Positions 1 to 7,784 of a stretch of 64,000 nt of DNA are shown here, one piece after another. The translations under genes and the position numbers were made by a program. How positions within the stretch are numbered: position 1 is the first letter of the stretch; each line of letters starts with the position of its first letter. The DNA comes from JBGAQP01 sp044220635 (GTDB taxonomy: Bacteria > Pseudomonadota > Gammaproteobacteria > Burkholderiales > Usitatibacteraceae): NCBI GenBank assembly GCA_044220635.1, contig JBGAQP010000005.1, forward strand, positions 94,944-158,943, read 5' to 3'. Below the pieces are notes generated by a model, which did no database searches, was not told where the DNA came from, and worked only from the letters and a program-made list of their open reading frames with translations.

Positions 1-98
1 CCTCGCGGCTCTCCTGCCAGGCGAAGGTGGGGTCCGGGCCCCTCACCATCGAGATTCCCCGCTACACGATCAACCAGGTCGCGGAGGGCAAGCGATGA
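1..98 (+). CDS. fdx: ISC-type 2Fe-2S ferredoxin, C-terminal end only
   Basis: Only the last 31 codons are in the window, read in the frame beginning at base 3 and ending in TGA at 96-98. The fragment contains SRLSCQ, the fourth cluster-ligand cysteine region, and ends in EIPRYTIN, which I recognise as the tail of the adrenodoxin-like ferredoxin of the isc operon. This protein supplies electrons for iron-sulfur cluster assembly on IscU. Its stop overlaps the start of iscX (ATGA), the order expected at the end of an isc operon. The start and the other ligands lie outside the window. Confidence 0.85.
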   Translation, partial: SRLSCQAKVGSGPLTIEIPRYTINQVAEGKR

Positions 99-289
99 AG
101 TGGACCGACACGGGCGAGATCGCGATCGCGCTCGCCGAGAAGTTTCCCGACACCGACCCGACGAAGGTCAACTTCGTGGACCTCTACCACTGGGTCCTCG
201 GCCTCGAGGGCTTCGCGGACGATCCCAAGCGCTCCGGCGAGAAGATCCTCGAGGCGATCCAGATGGCCTGGATCGAGGAAGCGCAGTAG
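95..289 (+). CDS. iscX: Fe-S cluster assembly protein IscX
   Basis: This 64-residue acidic protein matches IscX (YfhJ), a small partner of the cysteine desulfurase IscS that binds iron and modulates cluster assembly in the cytoplasm. Recognisable family stretches are the MKWTD start, the central YHWV.GLEGFADDP segment and the EKILEAIQMAWIEEA end; length is normal. The ATG at 95 overlaps the ferredoxin stop by four bases, so it is translationally coupled to fdx and is the last gene of the isc operon. A GC-rich inverted repeat without a T-tract follows at about 299-320, so transcription may end there only weakly. Confidence 0.95.
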   Translation: MKWTDTGEIAIALAEKFPDTDPTKVNFVDLYHWVLGLEGFADDPKRSGEKILEAIQMAWIEEAQ

Positions 290-327
290 GCGGGCGCCCG
301 CGCGGGCCGGGGCCCGCGGCGACACGG

Positions 328-333
328 TAGAAT
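328..333 (+). promoter_or_regulatory. Possible -10 element upstream of the binding-protein gene
   Basis: TAGAAT, five of six matches to the sigma-70 -10 hexamer, sits 60 bases before the ATG at 393. I see no convincing -35 hexamer, so this is tentative. Confidence 0.3.
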
Positions 334-392
334 GGCGCCGCCCGGCCTTGCCGGGTCCCTCACGCCATCCCCATCCCGGACCAGGAGACCCC

Positions 393-1244
393 ATGAATCT
401 CGCGACGGCCTTCGCAGCCGCCACCCTTTGCGCAGTCCTCGGCGGCACGCCCGCCTGGGCGGACGCCATCGCCGACATCAAGAAGCGCGGCACGATCCGC
501 TTCGGCTATTCGGAAACCTCGGCGCCGTTCTCGTTCAAGGGCAAGGAGGGCGTGCCCGTGGGCTACTCCGTCGAGCTCTGCAAGCGCGTCGCCGCCGGCA
601 TCCAGGCGGCGGCGGGCGCGGGCTCCCTCAAGCTCGAGTGGGTGCCCCTCACGCCCGCCACGCGTCTGGATGCGGTCGCCTCCGGCAAGGTGGACGTCGA
701 GTGCGGCACGACCACGGCCACGCTCGCGCGCCGCGAGAAGGTGGACTTCAGCCTGCCGATCTTCCTCGACTCGGCGTCGATCATGGCGAGGCGCTCGACC
801 GCCTCGACGGTGCCCGAGCTCCAGGGCAGGAAAGTGGCGGCCGCCGAAGGCACGACGACGCTCGCCGCGATCGAGCGCGGGCTCGCCAAGCGCTTCGTGA
901 AGGCGGAGATCGTGAAGGTGAAGACGGTCGCCGAGGGCTTCGAGGCCCTCAAGGCGGGCAAGGTCGACGCGCTCGCCGGGGACCGCACGGCGCTCGTCGG
1001 AACCTTCCTGCTCGGCGGCGGCGCGGAGGGCCTCACCGTCCTTTCCGAGGAGTTCTCCTACGAGCCCTACGCGCTCGTGCTGCCCCGCGGGGACGCCGCG
1101 CTGCGCCTCGCGGTGGACCGTGTCCTCGCGCAGCTCTACCGCAGCGGCGAGATCGAGGCGGTCTACACGCAGTGGCTCGCGCCGCTGGGCCGGCCGACGC
1201 CGGCGCTGCTCGCGATGTACATGGTGAGCGCCATCCCCGAGTAG
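393..1244 (+). CDS. Periplasmic amino-acid-type ABC transporter substrate-binding protein
   Basis: A 283-residue exported protein of the type 3 (GltI/ArtJ-like) solute-binding family. Residues 1-23 form a signal peptide ending AWA. The mature part opens with DIKKRGTIRFGYSE and continues with YSVELCKRVA and KVDVECGTTT, typical of lobe I in binding proteins for polar amino acids. I chose ATG 393 because it begins the signal peptide and has CAGGAGA about nine bases upstream; an earlier in-frame ATG at 348 would add a proline-rich tail before the signal. No permease or ATPase gene lies beside it, so it is an orphan here. Ligand is unknown; glutamate/aspartate-like is only a guess from the family. 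Confidence 0.85.
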   Translation: MNLATAFAAATLCAVLGGTPAWADAIADIKKRGTIRFGYSETSAPFSFKGKEGVPVGYSVELCKRVAAGIQAAAGAGSLKLEWVPLTPATRLDAVASGKVDVECGTTTATLARREKVDFSLPIFLDSASIMARRSTASTVPELQGRKVAAAEGTTTLAAIERGLAKRFVKAEIVKVKTVAEGFEALKAGKVDALAGDRTALVGTFLLGGGAEGLTVLSEEFSYEPYALVLPRGDAALRLAVDRVLAQLYRSGEIEAVYTQWLAPLGRPTPALLAMYMVSAIPE

Positions 1245-1266
1245 CCCCGCCGGGTCCCGGAAAGCG

Positions 1267-1293
1267 GCGAGGGGCGGCATCGCCGCCCCTCGC
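1267..1293. terminator. Hairpin between convergent genes
   Basis: A perfect 12-bp stem (GCGAGGGGCGGC and its complement) with a 3-base loop lies between the ends of the binding-protein gene and the rhodanese gene. It has no T-tract on either strand, so it may act as a weak bidirectional terminator or an RNA-end stabiliser. Confidence 0.5.
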
Positions 1294-1306
1294 TCGCCCC
1301 GGGCGC

Positions 1307-2698
1307 TCAGTTGGCGGTGATCGTGAGCTTGCCCGCCTTGTCGATCTCGATGTCGCCCTTGACGAAGGCGACGTTGTAGCCCTTCTCCTTCAGCTTGTGG
1401 TAGGCCATCTCGGCGCGGATGCCCGTCGAGCAGTGCGCGACGATGCGCTTGTCCTTCGGGATCTCGGCGAGCCGGGCGAGGATCTCCTCGTCGGGTACGA
1501 GCTTCGCGCCCTTGATCATCCCGGCATTCGCCTCGTCGTTGTTGCGCACGTCGAGGATCAGGGTGTCGGGCGGCGTGCTCGCCGCGAGCTTGCGGAAGGC
1601 CTCGATGCCGATGTCGCCGGGGCGGGGCTTGGGCGCGTAGGCGACCTTCGTCGCGAGCGCTCCCGTCTCGACCGGGAAGCCCGCGGCCTTCCAGCCGGCG
1701 AAGCCGCCGGGGATCACCGTGACGTTGGGGTAGCCCGCCTGCGTGATCGCCTTCGCCACGTCCATGGCGGCCTTCCCGCCGTCCGCGTCGTAGACCATGA
1801 TCGGCGGCTTGAGCTTCCTGTCGGGGAAGCCCGCGAGGGCGCTCTTCACCTGGTTCGGCGCGATCGCGACGGCACCCTTGATGAAGCCGGCCTGCGCCTC
1901 GGCGGGGGCCCGCGCGTCGATCAGCACGTGCGGGATCTCCTTGTCGAGCCAGGCCTGCTTGAGGTGCGCGCCGGCGAGGACGCCGACGTTCTTCTGCGTC
2001 CACTCGGGCCAGCCTTCGCGGTAGACCCTCACGTTGGTGTAGCCCATCGCCTCGGCGCGCCGCAGCGAGTTGGGGCTCAGCATGCAGGTGACGCCCTGGC
2101 AGAAGAACACCACGAGCTTCGCCTTGTCGGCCGGCAGCTTCTCGGCGGCGAGCGCGTCGAACCCCTTGGTCGTGAACGGGAGGTTGATCGCGGTGGGGAT
2201 CGTGCCTTCCTGGACGCGCGGCAGCGGTCGCGAATCGACCAGCAGGTAGTTGCCCTTCTCGGGCCCCTGGGCGACGAGCTTCGCGACGTCGTCGTACTTG
2301 ACGAGCTTCTCGGGAGCGATCTTGATCGGGCCCTTGAAGTAGATCGCGCTCGCGGTCTTCACGCCGTCCTTTTCCGTGAAGACGATGCGGGATTCGTGGC
2401 CCTTGCGGATCTCGCGCAGCGCTTCCGCCGTCTTGGGATCGCCCGCCTCGACCACCTTGATGGTCTTGGGATCGAACCGCACGATCTCGGTGGCGGCGTC
2501 GATCTTCAGCTGGATCGACTGGGACTTGAACGCGACGTTCTCGAACCAGCCGGAAAGCTCGCCGGGGGCGGCCTTGTGGCAGTTGGTGCAGAACTGCGGG
2601 ATCGTGGGCTTGGCGGCGGGCGCGGGGGCCGGCGCCTGAGCCAGGACGGCGGGCGCGAGGCCGGCCGCAAGCCACGCGGCGAGGGTGCGCAATCTCAT
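1307..2698 (-). CDS. Exported monohaem cytochrome / triple rhodanese-domain protein
   Basis: A 463-residue exported protein. Residues 1-22 are a signal peptide. A single haem-binding motif C37-T-N-C40-H41 follows at once. Three rhodanese-like domains come next: about 147-235 with active-site Cys200 (FFCQGVTC), about 255-340 where the position is Asp (MVYDADGG, residues near 304) and so is probably inactive, and about 365-455 with Cys423 (AHCSTGIRAE). ATG 2698 is preferred because it starts the signal peptide and has AAGGAG seven bases upstream; the in-frame ATG at 2809 has neither. The layout suggests periplasmic transfer of sulfane sulfur coupled to electron transfer, which fits the sulfide dehydrogenase pair near 49.5 kb. 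The exact reaction is unknown. An FNR-type box lies upstream. Confidence 0.8.
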   Translation of the reverse strand: MRLRTLAAWLAAGLAPAVLAQAPAPAPAAKPTIPQFCTNCHKAAPGELSGWFENVAFKSQSIQLKIDAATEIVRFDPKTIKVVEAGDPKTAEALREIRKGHESRIVFTEKDGVKTASAIYFKGPIKIAPEKLVKYDDVAKLVAQGPEKGNYLLVDSRPLPRVQEGTIPTAINLPFTTKGFDALAAEKLPADKAKLVVFFCQGVTCMLSPNSLRRAEAMGYTNVRVYREGWPEWTQKNVGVLAGAHLKQAWLDKEIPHVLIDARAPAEAQAGFIKGAVAIAPNQVKSALAGFPDRKLKPPIMVYDADGGKAAMDVAKAITQAGYPNVTVIPGGFAGWKAAGFPVETGALATKVAYAPKPRPGDIGIEAFRKLAASTPPDTLILDVRNNDEANAGMIKGAKLVPDEEILARLAEIPKDKRIVAHCSTGIRAEMAYHKLKEKGYNVAFVKGDIEIDKAGKLTITAN

Positions 2699-2783
2699 GG
2701 AATGCTCCTTTCGGCGATGAGGAAGGTTCTCGCGAGCCGGCCCGCCGATGCCTCGTGGGCGGCAAGCCGCTCGATCGCCCCCA

Positions 2784-2789
2784 TTGAAG
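2784..2789 (-). promoter_or_regulatory. Possible -10 element, rhodanese-cytochrome promoter
   Basis: On the minus strand TTCAAT (4 of 6 to TATAAT) lies where a class II FNR-activated promoter would place its -10 element: the implied start near 2777 is about 41 bases from the centre of the FNR box. Inferred from spacing. Confidence 0.35.
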
Positions 2790-2810
2790 CGCAGCTCGCG
2801 ACCCTTCAAG

Positions 2811-2824
2811 GTGATTTATATCAA
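2811..2824 (-). promoter_or_regulatory. FNR/Anr-type binding box upstream of rhodanese-cytochrome
   Basis: The minus strand reads TTGATATAAATCAC, nine of ten matches to the FNR half-sites TTGAT-N4-ATCAA. It is one of the few AT-rich spots in this GC-rich region. Its centre lies about 119 bases before the start codon at 2698. It suggests oxygen- or redox-responsive control by a CRP/FNR-family regulator (FNR, Anr or Dnr type). Confidence 0.6.
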
Positions 2825-2902
2825 TCTCGGCTTATATATGACCGGATCGATGGACCGGTACCGGGAGCGAGCCTAGTGCGCGGAAGGCCTTGAAAAAAAG
2901 GC

Positions 2903-2929
2903 AAAAAAAAGGGGCAGGAGACCTGCCCC
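2903..2929 (-). terminator. Strong Rho-independent terminator of the sigma-54 sRNA
   Basis: Read on the minus strand, a perfect 8-bp stem (GGGGCAGG/CCTGCCCC) with a 3-base loop is followed at once by eight T, then GCC and seven more T. It is the clearest intrinsic terminator in the window. No protein-coding frame ends just before it; it ends the small RNA starting near 3031. Confidence 0.9.
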
Positions 2930-3031
2930 ACAAGGCGCACTCTTGAATACAGGAGGGTGACCACCATCGCGGAGGGAAGGCCGCGGCGCTGGTGCTCCCG
3001 GGGGGGAGCGATACCCGGAGGAGGGTACCCG
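2903..3031 (-). ncRNA. Candidate sigma-54-dependent small RNA next to glrR
   Basis: This is a predicted transcript of about 129 nt, bounded by a near-consensus -24/-12 promoter and an intrinsic terminator. On the RNA I see, in order: hairpin 1 (3029-3010), 7-bp stem with one G-U pair and hexaloop UCCUCC; hairpin 2 (3009-2994), stem GCUCCC/GGGAGC with loop CCCC; hairpin 3 (2994-2962), outer CACCA/UGGUG and inner CGCGG/CCGCG stems with loop CCUUCCCU; a linker containing CACCCUCCUGUA; then the terminator. The C-rich loops and linker are complementary to Shine-Dalgarno sequences, as in known trans-acting sRNAs. No start codon with a ribosome-binding site is visible. It lies downstream of glrR, whereas enterobacterial GlmY lies upstream of glrK; I see no sequence resemblance to GlmY. 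Confidence 0.7.
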
Positions 3032-3042
3032 GGGTCTTAGGA

Positions 3043-3057
3043 GCAATCTCGGTGCCA
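3043..3057 (-). promoter_or_regulatory. Sigma-54 (-24/-12) promoter
   Basis: The minus strand reads TGGCACCGAGATTGC, matching TGGCAC-N5-TTGC. The invariant GG and GC are exactly 12 bases apart, and the next base is T as in the consensus. The implied start is near 3031. The gene directly upstream encodes a sigma-54 activator (GlrR). Confidence 0.85.
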
Positions 3058-3133
3058 GTCTACGCAAGCCATTGATATTCTTTGGTTTGGATGCGGGAGT
3101 GGGCCGAGCGCCCCGGCGAACGAGGTCCCGCGG

Positions 3134-3151
3134 CGTCGCCGGCGGGCGACA
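3134..3151 (-). promoter_or_regulatory. Proximal GlrR-type upstream activator site
   Basis: On the minus strand this is TGTC-N10-GACG, built on a perfect GTCGCC-N4-GGCGAC palindrome. It matches seven of eight bases of the TGTC-N10-GACA motif known for enterobacterial GlrR. Its centre is about 112 bp upstream of the predicted sigma-54 transcript start. Confidence 0.65.
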
Positions 3152-3201
3152 GAACAACCGCGATTGCCCCGCTAAACGATTGATTGCTTGGGCTGAACGC
3201 C

Positions 3202-3219
3202 TGTCGCCGATTGGCGACG
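3202..3219 (+). promoter_or_regulatory. Distal GlrR-type upstream activator site
   Basis: On the plus strand this is TGTC-N10-GACG with the same GTCGCC-N4-GGCGAC core as the site at 3134-3151, in opposite orientation. The centres are 68 bp apart, and this one is about 180 bp upstream of the sRNA start. It sits just after the glrR stop codon. Confidence 0.65.
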
Positions 3220-3227
3220 ACGCGGCC

Positions 3228-4591
<1,364 letters not shown>

Positions 4592-4592
<1 letters not shown>

Positions 4593-5167
4593 CAGCGTTT
4601 CGGTTCCTGCCGCGAGGACAGGCTCCTTTCCAGGTTCGTGAGCGCGTCGATCTTCTGCTGCAGGGCCGCGGCCTTCTCCTGCAGGGCGTCCGCGCGCTGC
4701 TTCTGCGATTCGAGGGCGCGCCGGTCGTCGCGGGACCGGGTGCCGGCCGCCGCGGCGCTCTCCTTGAGCCGGCGGCGTTCCGATGCCATTCCCAGCAAGA
4801 AGCTTGCCATGCCGCGCAGCTCGGCGTCGGCCCGCTCGTCGGCCGCGAGAGGCTCGACCAGCGCGAGGAGCTCGGCCTCGTCCGACTGGGGCGCGGCAGC
4901 GAGGGCGAGGGCCACGCGCAGGGTCGCGAGGTCCGCCGGGCGGGCGCGCGCGAGCTCGCGCTGGCGCGCGGTCTCCTCGGCGAGCCCCGCCTCGTCGAGG
5001 CCGCGCAGCCGTCCGAGGTAGGCGAGGAGCTCGTCGGCCGCGCTCGGCGCCTTCGCGGCCGGGGGCGCGGGCGCCGACCGGGGGGGCGGCGCGCCGGACT
5101 CGAACAGGGCGCAGCCCGGCGCCGCGAGGGCGAGGAGCACGGCGAGCGCGGCGGCCGGGCGGGCCAT
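4592..5167 (-). CDS. qseG: QseG/YfhG-like lipoprotein between glrK and glrR
   Basis: A 191-residue alanine-rich protein with an N-terminal signal whose lipobox-like stretch AAPGC puts Cys19 at the lipidation site. A Pro/Ala linker follows, and the C-terminal third (about 130-185) is charged and heptad-like, probably coiled coil. Sequence alone is weakly informative. Position, size, lipoprotein signal and one-base overlaps with both kinase and regulator match QseG, the outer-membrane lipoprotein that interacts with kinase QseE/GlrK in enterobacteria. It probably tunes or senses envelope signals for GlrK. The symbol rests mainly on synteny. Confidence 0.7.
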
Positions 5168-6609
5168 CAGGCGGCCTCCTCGAAGTCGCGCTTGCGGGGG
5201 AAGCGGATGCGGAAGTGGGCCCCCGGGCCCTCGAGGATCTCGACCACGCCCTTGTGCAGGTCCACGTACTCCTTGACGATCGACAGCCCCAGGCCGCTGC
5301 CCTTGATCGCCGAGAGCGGCGCGTCCGTGCCGCGGTAGAACGCGTCGAACACCTTGTCGCGCTCCGGCGCGGGGATGCCCGGCCCCTCGTCGAGGACCTC
5401 GAAGACGGCGTCGTTGCGGTCCTTGTAGAGCTTGATCGAGACGAGGCCGCGCTCCGGGGAGAACTTGACCGCGTTGGAGAGCAGGTTGTCGAGGAGCACG
5501 CGGATCTTCTCCTCGTCGCAGTAGGCGGTCACGTTCTCGCAGTTGAGCTCGACGCGGATGCCGCGCGCGACGATCGCGAGCTTGCGGTCGTTGACCACGC
5601 GGCGCACGACGTCGCGCAGCTGCACGATCTTCGCGTCGAGGTAGGAGGCCTGCGCGTGCACCGCGCTGTAGTTGAGCAGGCCCTCGATGAGCTTCCTCAG
5701 CTCGATCGAGTTCTCCTGCAGGATGCGCGCGATCTCGCGCTGCTCGGCGTTGAGGTTGCCGACCACGCCCGAGGAGAGCAGGTCCGAGCCCTCGCGCAGC
5801 GCCGTGAGCGGGGTCTTCAGCTCGTGGGAGATGTGCTGCAGGAAGCGCGTCTTCTGCGCCTCGAGCGTCACCAGCCGCTGGCGCAGCCAGTCGAGCTGCT
5901 CGCCCAGGCGCACCATGTCGCCGGGCCCCTCGATGCGGATGGGCCGGGCGAAGTGGCCCTCGCCCAGCCCGCGGATGCCCGAGCTCACCTGCGTGATCGG
6001 GCGCGCGATGAGGAAGGTGAAGGAGGCGATGAGCAGGATCGCGGTGGGGATCATCGCGATCATGAGCCAGAAGACGCGGTTGCGCGACTTCACCGCCTGG
6101 GTGCGCAGCTGCTCGATGCCCTCGTCGATCACGGCGTCGCCGTCGCGCACGAGCGCGTGGCCGCGCTCGGAGAGCGCGGTGAAGTCCGCCGCGAGGCGGA
6201 AGGAGAGCTCGGGCGAGGGCGGCGAGCGCGCGATCGTCTGCTGGATCGCCTCCTCCTGCCGCAGGATCGCCGCCACCTCCGCGCGCTGCGCGTCCGACAG
6301 AGGCATCTCCTCGAGGCCGCGCAGCGTCGCGTGGAAGGTCGCGCGGTGCGCGCGGTAGGCCTCGAGGAAGGACGCCTCGCCCGCGACCGCGTACTGCCGC
6401 GCCGAGCGCTCGAGCGCGGTGATCGTGCCCGTGAGCGCGCGGCTCGACTGCGTCACCTTGACCGCGGAGAGCACCGCCTGCTCGGAGAGCGCGGCGAGGC
6501 GCTCGAAGGCGACCGCGTTCGAGAAGAGCGCGAAGAGCAGCGGGGCCGCCACGATCGTGAAGCCGATCAGCAGCAGCGAGAGGAAGGATCGGGGATAGCT
6601 GAGGCGCAT
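5167..6609 (-). CDS. glrK: Sensor histidine kinase GlrK (QseE)
   Basis: A 480-residue membrane kinase from ATG 6609. It has TM1 at about 9-30, a periplasmic helical sensor region, TM2 at about 179-202, a HAMP region, and a HisKA domain with FLQHISHELKTPLTALREG (phospho-acceptor His262). The ATPase domain shows N-box DNLLSNAVKFSP, DEGPGIP and GSGLGLSIV. The H-box is almost the same as in E. coli GlrK (recalled FLRHLSHELKTPLASMREG), which is what makes me name it. ATG 6609 is chosen because translation from the upstream in-frame ATG (6666) would run through the likely promoter (GATAAT on the minus strand near 6638). First gene of glrK-qseG-glrR. Confidence 0.88.
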   Translation of the reverse strand: MRLSYPRSFLSLLLIGFTIVAAPLLFALFSNAVAFERLAALSEQAVLSAVKVTQSSRALTGTITALERSARQYAVAGEASFLEAYRAHRATFHATLRGLEEMPLSDAQRAEVAAILRQEEAIQQTIARSPPSPELSFRLAADFTALSERGHALVRDGDAVIDEGIEQLRTQAVKSRNRVFWLMIAMIPTAILLIASFTFLIARPITQVSSGIRGLGEGHFARPIRIEGPGDMVRLGEQLDWLRQRLVTLEAQKTRFLQHISHELKTPLTALREGSDLLSSGVVGNLNAEQREIARILQENSIELRKLIEGLLNYSAVHAQASYLDAKIVQLRDVVRRVVNDRKLAIVARGIRVELNCENVTAYCDEEKIRVLLDNLLSNAVKFSPERGLVSIKLYKDRNDAVFEVLDEGPGIPAPERDKVFDAFYRGTDAPLSAIKGSGLGLSIVKEYVDLHKGVVEILEGPGAHFRIRFPRKRDFEEAA

Positions 6610-6728
6610 CCGTCGGGAGTCGCGGGAAACCCGGCCATTATCGCCTCCGCGCTCGGCCGGAAGCAAACCGCGCGGGGATGCGGCGGCGTGATAAACTGCC
6701 GGAGAATCAATCGCTTGCCGGTCCCCTC

Positions 6729-6917
6729 ATGTACCAATCCGACGCCACCCGATTCCTTCGCGAGCTCCTCGAGGCCAATCCCCAGCTCGTCGAGCTGCAG
6801 AAGCGCAACCGCGCCACCTGGTGGGATCGCCCCCAGGATCGCGACGCCCTCGCCGAGCGCGAGGCGGCGAGCGTGCCGGTGCCGCCCTACGCCTACTTTC
6901 CCCTGCCCAAAGGATAG
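6729..6917 (+). CDS. DUF3460 family protein
   Basis: A 62-residue protein starting MYQSDATRFLRELLEANP and ending in a Pro/Tyr-rich tail, which I recognise as DUF3460, a small family seen mainly in betaproteobacteria with no known function. It has no signal or membrane segment. ATG 6729 is the family start; an earlier in-frame ATG at 6678 adds a non-conserved extension. The ribosome-binding site is weak, with GGAG far upstream near 6700. GATAAA at 6690-6695 could be its -10 element. It is divergent from glrK. Confidence 0.75.
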   Translation: MYQSDATRFLRELLEANPQLVELQKRNRATWWDRPQDRDALAEREAASVPVPPYAYFPLPKG

Positions 6918-6941
6918 GTCGGGCGCCGGAGCGGCTTGCGC

Positions 6942-7781
6942 TCACTCCGGGAAGAGCGCGAGCAGCCCGTCGAGGCCGGCGAAGTCGAGCGTGTAGTCGA
7001 CCCGCGAGCGCACGACGGGCTTGGCGCGGTAGGCCACGCTCGTTCCGGCCTCGGCGAGCATCAGCAGGTCGTTCGCCCCGTCGCCGATCGCGAGGACGCG
7101 CTCGCGCGCGATTCCGAGCTCGCGCTTGAGCCGCGCCACGTGCGCGGCCTTGCCCTGCGCGTCGACAAGCGGCCCGGTCACGCGCCCGGCGAGCCGGCCC
7201 TGCTCGATCACCAGCTCGTTGGCGTAGGCGTGGTCGAGCCCGAGGCGCTCGCGCAGCCGGTCCGTGAAGTAGGTGAACCCCCCGGAGACGAGCAGCGACT
7301 TCAGGCCCGCGCGCCGGGCGGCGGCGAGCAGGCGCTCGGCGCCGGGGTTGAGGCGCACGCGTTCCTCGTGGACCCGCGCGAGCACGCCCGCCTCGAGGCC
7401 CGCGAGCGCGGCGACCCGGCGCCTGAGGCTCTCGGGCCAGTCGATCTCGCCGCGCATGGCGCTCGCCGTGACCGCGGCGACCTCGGCCTTGCGGCCCGCG
7501 AAATCGGCGATCTCGTCGATGCACTCGATCGCGATGAGCGTGGAGTCCATGTCCATCGCGAGCAGCGCGAAGTCGGCGAGCCGGCGGCCCTCGGCGACGA
7601 AGCCGTGGTCGAGGCGCGCGGCCTCGCAGGCGGCGGCCACCGCCGGGCGCGTCGCGGGGTCCGCCCCGGTGATGCGGAAGGCCGTCGCCGAGACGCGCTC
7701 GATGGCCTGCCCGCGCGCGAGGGCGTGCAGCCGCTTCAGGTCGGGCGTGGAGACCTCTTCGCCCTGGATCACGAGGTTCAT
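6942..7781 (-). CDS. serB: Phosphoserine phosphatase SerB
   Basis: A 279-residue HAD-family enzyme that dephosphorylates phosphoserine in the last step of serine synthesis. The catalytic motif DMDSTLIAIECIDE places the nucleophile at Asp77 and the acid/base at Asp79. Further motifs are LVSGGFTYF (HAD motif II) and AIGDGANDLLMLAEAG (motif IV). Residues 1-70 form the ACT-like N-terminal extension seen in proteobacterial SerB. It follows mfd on the same strand with a 3-base gap, so the two are probably cotranscribed. Confidence 0.96.
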   Translation of the reverse strand: MNLVIQGEEVSTPDLKRLHALARGQAIERVSATAFRITGADPATRPAVAAACEAARLDHGFVAEGRRLADFALLAMDMDSTLIAIECIDEIADFAGRKAEVAAVTASAMRGEIDWPESLRRRVAALAGLEAGVLARVHEERVRLNPGAERLLAAARRAGLKSLLVSGGFTYFTDRLRERLGLDHAYANELVIEQGRLAGRVTGPLVDAQGKAAHVARLKRELGIARERVLAIGDGANDLLMLAEAGTSVAYRAKPVVRSRVDYTLDFAGLDGLLALFPE

Positions 7782-7784
7782 GGC

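Noticed and set aside
2839..2857. ACCGG-N9-CCGGT inverted repeat upstream of the FNR box
   Set aside because: Only 5-bp arms in GC-rich sequence; such repeats are frequent by chance here.
332..2893. Long plus-strand frame across the binding-protein and rhodanese genes
   Set aside because: It is out of frame with the first gene and antisense to the second; Arg/Gly/His-rich composition typical of shadows.
2957..3040. 27-codon plus-strand frame with AGGAGG directly before a GTG, inside the sRNA region
   Set aside because: The Shine-Dalgarno abuts the GTG with no spacer, the peptide is Gly/Arg low-complexity, and the terminator and promoter signals point to minus-strand transcription. The G-rich motif is the complement of the RNA's C-rich loops.
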